Below, in pieces: positions 26,479 through 32,826 of a DNA stretch of 64,000 bases; position 1 is the stretch's first letter, and each line of letters starts with the position of its first letter. The position numbers and the translations under genes are program-made. Origin of the DNA: Salinibacillus aidingensis (GTDB lineage: Bacteria > Bacillota > Bacilli > Bacillales > Alkalibacillaceae); contig NZ_BAAADO010000007.1 of assembly GCF_039522525.1 (NCBI RefSeq), positions 99,979 through 163,978 on the forward strand, read 5' to 3'. The notes under the pieces are model-generated. The model saw only the letters and a program-made list of their open reading frames with translations, searched no databases and was not told the DNA's origin.

Positions 26479-26557
26479 AATGTTTTACACTTGGAATAAA
26501 AGTAGTAATGAAACTTATCTTGTATCTAATACGTAATAGTGATAAGGAGGGTATTTC

Positions 26558-26728
26558 ATGGAAGTAATCTTTATGTTTATAGCAGGATTTATTGTTTTTA
26601 TTATATTTATAATAGCGATTATTAAGGGAGTAACACATAGAATAAAGAGTCCAACTGATGAATTAAAAGAAGAAGTTTCAAATCTTAAAAAGAGAGTCAA
26701 TGAGCTTGAAAATGAAAAGAAAAGCTAA
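26558..26728 (+). CDS. Small membrane protein with coiled coil, 56 residues
   Basis: ATG 26558 follows AAGGAGG with seven bases spacing. One hydrophobic helix (residues about 4-24, VIFMFIAGFIVFIIFIIAII) is followed by a charged stretch with heptad spacing (DELKEEVSNLKKRVNELENE) that should form a short coiled coil. No function can be named. The stop is followed after 15 bases by AACGGGTGCG and a terminator-like hairpin. Confidence 0.65.
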   Translation: MEVIFMFIAGFIVFIIFIIAIIKGVTHRIKSPTDELKEEVSNLKKRVNELENEKKS

Positions 26729-26743
26729 TTACTCTTTGCAAGT

Positions 26744-26780
26744 AACGGGTGCGTATCTGGAACAAGCAGATACGCTGTTT
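26744..26780 (+). repeat. AACGGGTGCG element with terminator-like hairpin
   Basis: AACGGGTGCG (26744-26753) is followed by GCGTATCT (26751-26758) pairing with AGATACGC (26768-26775) and TGTTTC. It is both a member of the local repeat family and a plausible weak terminator for the preceding gene. Confidence 0.55.
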
Positions 26781-26831
26781 CTCCATTGAAGTAGTAATTT
26801 TTAATAAGACTAATGATAAGGGGGGAGTGTA

Positions 26832-27227
26832 TTGCGAAATAGAGCTTCGGTAGTAATTATAGAAAATAATAAGGTTGGGCTAATTAAAAGAATTAGAGAT
26901 GGTACTGATTATTATGTTTTCCCTGGCGGTGGGATAGAAAATGGAGAAACACCAGAAGAAGGAGCAAAAAGAGAAGCATTAGAAGAATTGGGTGTAGAAG
27001 TTAAGGTGAATGACTGCATTGCAGAGGTTCAATTCAACGGAACTCAATACTTTTTCCTATCTGAAATAATTGATGGGGAATTTGGTACTGGACAAGGTGA
27101 AGAGTACATAGACGAAAATAGAGATAGAGGAATATATTTGCCTATGTGGGTTGATTGGGATAAATTATCATCTATTGATGTCAAACCTAAAGAAGTTGCT
27201 TTAAAGGTTCAAACCTTATTCAATTAA
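26832..27227 (+). CDS. Nudix hydrolase
   Basis: This is a 131-residue Nudix protein that should cleave a nucleoside diphosphate linked to another moiety. The Nudix box is complete: GGGIENGETPEEGAKREALEELGV at about residues 34-57 fits G-x5-E-x7-REx2EEx GU. The start is TTG 26832 behind AAGGGGGGAG; no ATG is available nearby. The stop codon overlaps an AACGAGTGCT motif. Substrate cannot be told from the sequence. Confidence 0.85.
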   Translation: MRNRASVVIIENNKVGLIKRIRDGTDYYVFPGGGIENGETPEEGAKREALEELGVEVKVNDCIAEVQFNGTQYFFLSEIIDGEFGTGQGEEYIDENRDRGIYLPMWVDWDKLSSIDVKPKEVALKVQTLFN

Positions 27228-27262
27228 CGAGTGCTGAATTAGTGTAATAAAGAGGGGGTTAC

Positions 27263-27459
27263 ATGGTGGGGCGAATGGAAACATTCATTCTTTAATAAAG
27301 GCAGTATTATTTATAGCATTGGCAATTGTTTTATTTGCAAATATGTTTGAATACCAACCACTTAGTCGTGAAGCAAAAATTATTATTATTGTTATTGTAT
27401 TACTTGAAGCAATTGTTATTATTAGAAAAATAGATAATAGAAATAAAAAGGATTACTAA
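27263..27459 (+). pseudogene. Frameshifted small membrane protein gene
   Basis: ATG 27263, next to AGAGGGGG, opens a frame that ends after ten codons. A different frame, open from before 27262 to the TAA at 27457-27459, encodes a hydrophobic peptide (KAVLFIALAIVLFANMFEY, then IIIIVIVLLEAIVII and a basic tail RKIDNRNKKDY). A third frame reads WWGEWKHSFFNKGS. A one- or two-base indel between 27263 and 27293 would join start and membrane frame. The stop overlaps an AACGAGTATT motif. Confidence 0.45.
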
Positions 27460-27553
27460 CGAGTATTTGTGCTAACAAGTGGTGGCTGTTGAGTAAGTAA
27501 TTATCATTGTGCAGATCCTATGGGGTTAAAGAGTTTATAAGAAAGGTGATTTT

Positions 27554-27806
27554 TTGAAAAAAGTTATCGCAATTTTGTTTCTTAGCATTTTCATAGTATG
27601 TGTTGCATTATATGTTGGCATGAAAGCTAATCTTAATAATGTAATAGAAAATGTATTAGCGCATAACCCAGAAGCTATTAAAGTCGAATCAACACTGGGG
27701 GGAATGGATTAGGGAATATTCATTAGTAGTGGTAATAGATGATGAAAGATATCGAGTTTGGACAAATGGAGATGAAAAAATTACAGATAAAGTGCTAATA
27801 CAATGA
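27554..27806 (+). pseudogene. Frameshifted small secreted/membrane protein gene
   Basis: TTG 27554, behind AAAGGTGA, starts an N-terminal signal anchor (MKKVIAILFLSIFIVCVALYVG). The frame ends at TAG 27710, just after a run of six G (27697-27702). The next frame continues with HWGEWIREYSLVVVIDDERY and RVWTNGDEKITDKVLIQ to TGA 27804-27806, so a single-base slip in or near the G run splits one gene of about 84 codons. It could be a real mutation or a sequencing indel. Confidence 0.55.
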
Positions 27807-27815
27807 TATTCAACA

Positions 27816-27850
27816 AACGGGTGCGATTGTAAAAAAAGAATGATAGCTTT
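27816..27850 (+). repeat. AACGGGTGCG element
   Basis: AACGGGTGCG (27816-27825) is followed by ATTGTAAAAAAAG, ten bases after the stop of the frameshifted gene. It is a decayed member of the local repeat family without a good hairpin. Confidence 0.45.
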
Positions 27851-27895
27851 AAAGAAGCCAGGGGATTATTGAATAAGTACAAGGGGGATTACCAA

Positions 27896-28243
27896 ATGCC
27901 GAAAAGCAGAATATTTTTCATTGTTGCAACTATAACTATTATGTTGATAGGTTGTTCCCAGGTTGAAGAAGGAACTTTTATTCAAGGGAACATAACGGAA
28001 ATTAACGAAACGAATGGAGATATGGAAATTGACATCGAAGCATGGACAACAGTTAGTGAGGAAGAAGATACTTCTAAAGAGTCATATGGTTTTATAAAGA
28101 AGCCAATGACACAAACCATCCGAGTTTCCAATCCAGAAGATTATGAGGAAGGGCAAAAAGTAAAGGTAAAGGTTATCAAAGATTATGATGAACATGCCTG
28201 GGATTTAGATAGATTAAAATTTGAAGTAGAAGAGGTAAGTTAG
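27896..28243 (+). CDS. Small lipoprotein, 115 residues
   Basis: This is a predicted lipoprotein: signal peptide MPKSRIFFIVATITIMLIGC with lipobox LIGC at residues 17-20, then a short acidic domain with alternating beta-like segments (GTFIQGNITEINETNG, TIRVSNPEDYEEGQKVKVKV). This layout resembles small OB-like DUF3221-type lipoproteins of Bacillus. ATG 27896 follows AAGGGGGA with eight bases spacing; the TTG at 27869 is not needed. Followed by a good terminator. Confidence 0.75.
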   Translation: MPKSRIFFIVATITIMLIGCSQVEEGTFIQGNITEINETNGDMEIDIEAWTTVSEEEDTSKESYGFIKKPMTQTIRVSNPEDYEEGQKVKVKVIKDYDEHAWDLDRLKFEVEEVS

Positions 28244-28274
28244 AATATTAAGCTAATAGGTGTTAGAACGACAT

Positions 28275-28307
28275 AAGAGATCATCAAATGGTGGTCTCTT
28301 ATTTTTT
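28275..28307 (+). terminator. Terminator of the 115-residue lipoprotein gene
   Basis: AAGAGATCATC (28275-28285) pairs over 11 positions with GGTGGTCTCTT (28290-28300), followed by ATTTTTTG. Confidence 0.85.
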
Positions 28308-28426
28308 GAAAGGGTTATTGGGATTTTATGTTAAAATTATGTTAAGAGGATCTTATGATAACGAAGCAGAAGAGTTGATCAAGACTATCAAATTTCTATG
28401 TTAGTTTTGGGTTAGGAGGTGTAATT

Positions 28427-28990
28427 TTGAATCAAAAGTTAAAAATTATTTTTAAATATGTACCTTTGATTTTATTAACATTTATAATAAGTGCTTGTAG
28501 TGCAGGCACTGAAAAGGATATTATTTATATTCGACATAATTTAGATGATTATAGTGCGGACACAGGACCTTATGAGGAAGGCATTGAGTTTACTTTAACT
28601 ACAGAAGAGATACTTAGCGGTGTTGAAGAACCTATGTTGCTTAAAAAGATCTATGATACTGAAATACACCTGGTCCAAGCACAAGAAAGGCAAAGTCAAA
28701 AGAGTAATTATGTAATTCAAGTGGGATTAGATAGTGAATTACAACAGGAAGGGACGATGCTTAGTCTTTTCCGTTTAAATAATGATAATTCGTATTCAAG
28801 AGAATTAGAATTTGAAGTGTTCAATGAAGAAGGTGAAAGTGGAAACTTTGGTCACGGTGGTGGAGACGGTGATGCACCATATAAACAATCTTTGCATTTT
28901 GACACAGATAAGGAAGAACTATTAAAAGGAGAAAAGTGGACCTTTAAGGTTAGTGGACTTTATCTATTAAAATACAGTAAAGCGAATTAA
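28427..28990 (+). CDS. Predicted lipoprotein, 187 residues, unknown function
   Basis: TTG 28427 follows TAGGAGGT. The signal peptide ends with lipobox ISAC (Cys at about residue 24). The mature part is acidic, with a Gly-rich GHGGGDGDAPY segment near residue 145 and beta-strand-like ends (KWTFKVSGLYLLKY). No catalytic motif is visible. It stands alone between two regions holding broken genes; I cannot assign a family. Confidence 0.7.
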   Translation: MNQKLKIIFKYVPLILLTFIISACSAGTEKDIIYIRHNLDDYSADTGPYEEGIEFTLTTEEILSGVEEPMLLKKIYDTEIHLVQAQERQSQKSNYVIQVGLDSELQQEGTMLSLFRLNNDNSYSRELEFEVFNEEGESGNFGHGGGDGDAPYKQSLHFDTDKEELLKGEKWTFKVSGLYLLKYSKAN

Positions 28991-29105
28991 TTATAGTTTG
29001 TTCTTTAAGTACAGGGTGGCGAATGTTTCATAAGGATCACCTGAACTTGTTGAAGTAATGAGCAGGAATGTAAAACAAGCAATCAGGTAAAAAAGGAGGA
29101 TTTAT

Positions 29106-29271
29106 TTGAAAAAGTTTCGTGGAAAAAAGAGATATTTTCGAAATATATATACCTATAACTTTCAGTGATTTAATAGACAAAGAGAAATTTAACATTGGAC
29201 ATTATAACTCGTCGTTTGGAGATGGACATGGTTATGTTATCCAATCAAAAAGTCAGGAAATAAAATTATAA
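29106..29271 (+). pseudogene. Frameshifted small ORF
   Basis: TTG 29106 follows AAAGGAGGA but the frame ends after 20 codons. One extra A in the A run near 29122-29127 would restore a reading through KKRDIFEIYIPITFSDLIDK and FNIGHYNSSFGDGHGYVIQ to the TAA at 29269-29271, about 55 residues. The good ribosome site and continuous second frame argue for a recently broken or mis-sequenced gene. No family recognised. Confidence 0.45.
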
Positions 29272-29285
29272 ATGCTTGTGAAGCT

Positions 29286-29323
29286 AACGGGGTGCGAATG
29301 TTGAACAAGGGGATTCGCTTTTT
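29286..29323 (+). terminator. AACGGGGTGCG element acting as terminator
   Basis: AACGGGGTGCG (29286-29296); GCGAAT (29294-29299) pairs with ATTCGC (29313-29318), followed by TTTTTC. Repeat-family member 15 bases after a stop codon. Confidence 0.65.
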
Positions 29324-29398
29324 CTTTGGGTAAAGGGCAGTTTAGTAACAGAAAGATATTTACTGAGTTATGAACAAAAACGCAAAGGGTGGTAAATT

Positions 29399-29713
29399 AT
29401 GATTGATTGGACTTGGCTTAATGTTGGTAGTCTCGTTCTTGGTCTTATTGCTTGGATACTTCCTGTTGTTAATCTTTTGCGATATAAAAACCATAACCAT
29501 AAGAATTGGAGCGCTCTTTCCATTATGAGTATCAGTGCTTGTGCGATATCGTTATATTTCCAGATAGTCTATGGTCATTATCTGGTTAAGATTGAGGATT
29601 GGTCTGCTCTTATGGAAGAGGCTGTGGTGATTGTAAGTTCAGTTCTTCTTATCGTTACACTTCTATTAAATATAATTACTATGATTGTATATCGTGACAA
29701 AACAGCAAAGTAG
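29399..29713 (+). CDS. Small three-helix membrane protein, 104 residues
   Basis: ATG 29399 follows AAAGGGTGG. Three hydrophobic helices (about residues 7-25, 38-58 and 72-96) are separated by a polar KNHNHKNWSALS loop and a KIEDWSALMEEA loop. The pattern recalls a conserved hypothetical membrane protein of Bacillus that is sometimes labelled cytochrome c oxidase subunit 4-like. There is no haem or copper ligand evidence, so I leave the function open. Confidence 0.7.
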   Translation: MIDWTWLNVGSLVLGLIAWILPVVNLLRYKNHNHKNWSALSIMSISACAISLYFQIVYGHYLVKIEDWSALMEEAVVIVSSVLLIVTLLLNIITMIVYRDKTAK

Positions 29714-29734
29714 AATATCAAATTACTGTTTGTG

Positions 29735-29800
29735 AACGGGTGTACTTAAACAAACGGGTGCATTAGTGCAATAAGGCGGTCAGTAAATTGATCGCTTTTT
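29735..29800 (+). repeat. Double AACGGGTG element with terminator
   Basis: AACGGGTGTA (29735-29744) and AACGGGTGCA (29753-29762) stand 18 bases apart. They are followed by GCGGTCA (29776-29782) pairing with TGATCGC (29789-29795) and TTTTT. It follows the preceding stop by 22 bases. Confidence 0.6.
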
Positions 29801-29847
29801 AATTTTGCCTGAAAAAATTTTGGAATATTATGTTAGTATTGGATTAG

Positions 29848-29974
29848 ATGATTTTCTGAAACAAAAGAAAGCTGGAGTAAATTTTCATTTACTGTTCGTG
29901 GCTTTAAAAATAAACACAGAGATACAGGGAAATTAGTAATATATCTCGGAGATAATCCAATAGTAAACCCCTCA
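29848..29974 (+). pseudogene. C-terminal gene fragment, unknown
   Basis: An open frame without start reads FSETKESWSKFSFTVRGFKN then KHRDTGKLVIYLGDNP and stops near 29978. It looks like the tail of a small domain protein whose 5' part is missing. It directly precedes the HTH remnant. Confidence 0.3.
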
Positions 29975-29976
29975 AC

Positions 29977-30162
29977 ATGACGCAACAGAAATTTGTCAAT
30001 CATATCGGAATGAAACAATCTTATCTCTCCCGACTAGAGAATGACGAAGTTGATATGAGTATCAGGAAATTAGAGGATATTGTAAAAAAGCTCTGAGGTC
30101 GCGTCCACGTAGACATTGAAATTGAAGAAAGCCCTTTAACACATAAACAATCGCACGAATAA
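29977..30162 (+). pseudogene. XRE-type helix-turn-helix gene, truncated with nonsense codon
   Basis: The frame from ATG 29977 reads TQQKFVNHIGMKQSYLSRLE, a clear XRE/HipB-like helix-turn-helix (QSYLSRLEN recognition helix), then SIRKLEDIVKKL, then TGA at 30094-30096. The same frame continues GRVHVDIEIEESPLTHKQ to TAA 30160-30162. In intact relatives the stop position would be a Gly or similar (KKLGGRVHV). The first helix of the domain is also missing, so this is a remnant of an antitoxin-like regulator. Confidence 0.6.
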
Positions 30163-30171
30163 AATTTAAGT

Positions 30172-30363
30172 TTATTTATCTTCTTTATACAAACTTAGAA
30201 TAAAGATAACGAATAATATCAAGAAAGGAAGAAAAAGTACACTACCGATACTATCCCAATCAATTGCTCCCTTTGTAATGATACCGAACAATACTTCTCC
30301 TATTAATAATCCTAACATTACAAAAATAAGACTTTTTACATATCTCTTTGTTTTCCTCAACAT
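30172..30363 (-). CDS. Small membrane protein, 63 residues
   Basis: Minus-strand frame with a basic start (MLRKTKRYVK), two hydrophobic helices (about residues 11-30 and 43-57) and a charged end (LYKEDK), a sensible topology for a two-helix membrane peptide. The ribosome site is weak (AGGG about eight bases before ATG), which lowers confidence. No function visible. Confidence 0.45.
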   Translation of the reverse strand: MLRKTKRYVKSLIFVMLGLLIGEVLFGIITKGAIDWDSIGSVLFLPFLILFVIFILSLYKEDK

Positions 30364-30867
30364 ACCACGCCCTAAAAAGAAAAAAATGATTTACTCAAAA
30401 TTAGAGAAAGAAAAAATAACCTTTACATCAAATCAACATCAATTGTCTGTGTCATTATACGAATTTTACCATAAAAGTAGTAACATCTTCAAAAAATTCT
30501 GAAATGTTACTTTGCAATGTCTCCGACTTTAAACTGAACCCGTTAGTTATTATCCTGTACAATAATAATTTTATTCAAAAAATGGTGCGTTTGTTGAAAG
30601 AAACATTCCTATAAATTAACCTTTTTAAGTTAGTTTAACATATCCACCAATTAACCACCCAATCTTTCTAGTGTAATTTTAACATAAAGTAATTCATCAG
30701 TTTACTGTTATGCCAATCCTTCTTATAGTAATAATAAATTTCTACCACAATTATCCAAAAACCTCTTTTTTAAAGTTAAATGATATTTTATTCCTATATA
30801 GAAGCAAAGGTAAGTTTTATTTTTGCAGACTTATTAAATCCTGAACACAGAAAGGGTGAATAAGCGA
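30364..30867. other. AT-rich intergenic region
   Basis: About 500 bases with no supported gene. Near 30583 a TGGTGCGTTTGTTGAAAGAAAC string resembles the local AACGGGTGCG family in degenerate form. Otherwise nothing is recognised. Confidence 0.4.
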
Positions 30868-30993
30868 ATGGTAAGAGGTGAACCGATAACAGATCCTGAA
30901 CGTTTGGAAATGGTTTTTCAGCAAGCAAAATACCAGCTGGAAGCTGAAGGATTCACGATAACTGAAATGGACAGTTTAACAAAAGAGAGATAA
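30868..30993 (+). CDS. Small ORF, 41 residues
   Basis: ATG 30868 follows AAAGGGTGA. The 41-residue peptide (MVRGEPITDPERLEMVFQQA then KYQLEAEGFTITEMDSLTKER) is amphipathic and charged, with the look of a small antitoxin-like or regulator fragment. Its TAA overlaps the ATG at 30993 that opens the frame of the following GNAT, which suggests coupling. No partner toxin is present; function unknown. Confidence 0.45.
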   Translation: MVRGEPITDPERLEMVFQQAKYQLEAEGFTITEMDSLTKER

Positions 30994-31013
30994 TGACAGG
31001 AGTGATAGTAAAG

Positions 31014-31514
31014 GTGAATATAAGATTTGCTGAAATAAACGACATTAAGCAATTAATAAAAATGAGATGGGACTTCACTATCGAGTATGATGAAAGTAAA
31101 AGGAACTCATCTTTTGAAGATTTTGAAAGGGAATGTCAATCATTTTTAGAGGACGCAATCAATAATGATCATTGGTTCATTTGGGTTGCTGAGGAAAAAG
31201 GAAAAGTTATATCACATATATACATAGAATTGATACAAAAAGTACCACGCCCTGGTAGAGTAACATATCCATTTGCTTATATGACGAATGTTTATACAGT
31301 GCCAGAATTTCGAAATATGGGGCTTGGAAGTAAAATAATTAAAGCAATAAATATGTGGGTTAAAGAAAACAATTGTGAATTTGTTATTGTTTGGCCAAGT
31401 GATGACTCTATTAATTATTATAAAAAGAATGGTTACGTCCATTGTACAGAACCTATGGAATATTTCCCTTATCGAACTCCCTCAATCAGATTCAATTTCC
31501 CTCGTGAATACTAA
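31014..31514 (+). CDS. GNAT family N-acetyltransferase
   Basis: This is a GNAT-fold acetyltransferase of 166 residues. The start NIRFAEINDIKQLIKMRW is the usual beta1-alpha1, and the acetyl-CoA loop is VYTVPEFRNMGLGSKIIKAI (R/Q-x-x-G-x-G/A pattern as R-N-M-G-L-G-S). YYKKNGYV near residue 138 is the late beta strand. GTG 31014 lies 11 bases after AGGAG; the ATG at 30993, overlapping the stop of the small ORF, gives a form seven residues longer. Substrate unknown. Confidence 0.82.
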   Translation: MNIRFAEINDIKQLIKMRWDFTIEYDESKRNSSFEDFERECQSFLEDAINNDHWFIWVAEEKGKVISHIYIELIQKVPRPGRVTYPFAYMTNVYTVPEFRNMGLGSKIIKAINMWVKENNCEFVIVWPSDDSINYYKKNGYVHCTEPMEYFPYRTPSIRFNFPREY

Positions 31515-31613
31515 TGGGAGCTTTTATGAAACAAACATAAGTACTTTTTCACTATAACTATATAGAAATATATTCTAATAAAGCATAATACTTAGTAAAT
31601 TGAGGTGACACGG

Positions 31614-32366
31614 ATGATCCCCTTTGAAATACCTGATCCTTTTAATATGAAACGGGCATTATTTATCCAACCTCATCCTGATGACAATGAAATTGGTGCT
31701 GGGGCGACAATTGCGAAACTTGTATCCTCAGGGGTAGATGTACATTATCTCACAGTAACTGACGGGGGTTCAGGGAGTAATGATGCCAATTTATCAACAA
31801 GAGAAGTCATTGATAATAGAAGAAAAGAACAGAAAGAAGCAGGTGCACTTCTAGGTGTAAATAAGTATCATTGGTTAGACTTTCCCGATGGCCATTTGTA
31901 TGATAACGAAGAATTACGAGCAAAATTAGTCGGTGTAATTCGGAAAGTGCGGCCTGACATTATTTTCACTGTAGACCCATGGCTCTCCTATGAAACACAT
32001 ATGGATCACATTATTACAGGAAAAGTTGCATCTTTTGCAGCTCGTACAAGTGGGAATTTTCGATTTTATCCCGAGCAACTACAAGAGGGGATAAAGCCGC
32101 ACAGTGTTCAAGCGATAGCCTATTATACTACTAATAACCCCAATACATTTATTAATGTGGATAGGTTTTGGGAGCAAAAGATAAAAGCAATTCAAGCACA
32201 TAAGAGTCAGTTTACAGGTGAATACCTTACATTTGTGACAAACTACTTTGCAAACAAAGCAATGCAAATAGCAAATCAAGCCGACGGAGAATGTCGATAT
32301 GCAGAATGTTTTAAGATTTTACCTCCGATATTGTTACATAGTAATGTAGATGCTATTGATATGTAA
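31614..32366 (+). CDS. PIG-L family deacetylase
   Basis: This is a zinc-dependent LmbE/PIG-L deacetylase of 250 residues, acting on an N-acetyl sugar or sugar-thiol conjugate. QPHPDDNEIGAGATIAKL at about residues 19-36 is the metal motif (PHPDDE in most members, here N then E) and ETHMDHIITG near 128 gives the third ligand. ATG 31614 follows TTGAGGTGA. The sequence is about the length of BshB-type enzymes, but the role in bacillithiol synthesis cannot be claimed as no bsh genes are near. Confidence 0.85.
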   Translation: MIPFEIPDPFNMKRALFIQPHPDDNEIGAGATIAKLVSSGVDVHYLTVTDGGSGSNDANLSTREVIDNRRKEQKEAGALLGVNKYHWLDFPDGHLYDNEELRAKLVGVIRKVRPDIIFTVDPWLSYETHMDHIITGKVASFAARTSGNFRFYPEQLQEGIKPHSVQAIAYYTTNNPNTFINVDRFWEQKIKAIQAHKSQFTGEYLTFVTNYFANKAMQIANQADGECRYAECFKILPPILLHSNVDAIDM

Positions 32367-32425
32367 AGGCTAAAAGAAAAGACGTTGAATCATATCAATA
32401 TCACTAAGTCTAGTACAGATTTCAA

Positions 32426-32585
32426 AATATAAGGATGAGAAAGAGTACCAAAAAAGTATTGACTTAATTAACAAAGAGAAAGAAATACAAGAATTATTTA
32501 GTGCATTTCAATCTTTATTAGTTAGTGAGAAACAGGAGATAAACGAAGAAAACTTTGTAGAAAAGAAAATAATAAATAATTATTA
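32426..32585 (+). pseudogene. C-terminal gene fragment, charged helical
   Basis: An open frame without start or ribosome site reads KDEKEYQKSIDLINKEKEIQ, ELFSAFQSLLVSEKQEINEE and NFVEKKIINNY, then TAA. It has heptad-like charge spacing and may be the end of a lost gene. Confidence 0.3.
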
Positions 32586-32705
32586 ACATTTACCCCTTCT
32601 TCAAGTGACGGATACGATTGCTCAATAAGACAACCCCACTTAGAGATGGTTTTATGAAGATAACCAACATCCAAGATATGGTTGCATTAGTTGAAGAATA
32701 TAAAA

Positions 32706-32797
32706 AGCGCTCAGCAATTGGTACCACCCGCCAAAAGTTAGAGTAATAAATCTAACTTACGGGGATCGGCACCTTTCTGAGCGTTTTGGTTTTTCGA
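32706..32797. mobile_element. Long imperfect hairpin, possible IS3/IS150-group end-to-end remnant or MITE
   Basis: CGCTCAG (about 32707-32713) pairs with CTGAGCG (about 32778-32784). Inside, GGTACCACCCG faces CGGGGATCGGCACC imperfectly, and AAGTTAGA pairs with TCTAACTT around GTAATAAA. The arm TGGTACCACCC...AAAAGTTAGA resembles terminal repeats of IS150-group elements as I remember them, so this could be two IS ends joined after loss of the transposase. T runs on both sides also make it a bidirectional terminator at the 3' end of cadA. Confidence 0.45.
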
Positions 32798-32826
32798 AAT
32801 AGAGTTAGGGCTTTAGAATCCTTCTA

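Noticed and set aside
26285..26536. 83-codon open frame on the plus strand
   Set aside because: It starts at a GTG beside the preceding terminator, has no ribosome site, and crosses a degenerate AACGRG repeat; composition does not look coding.
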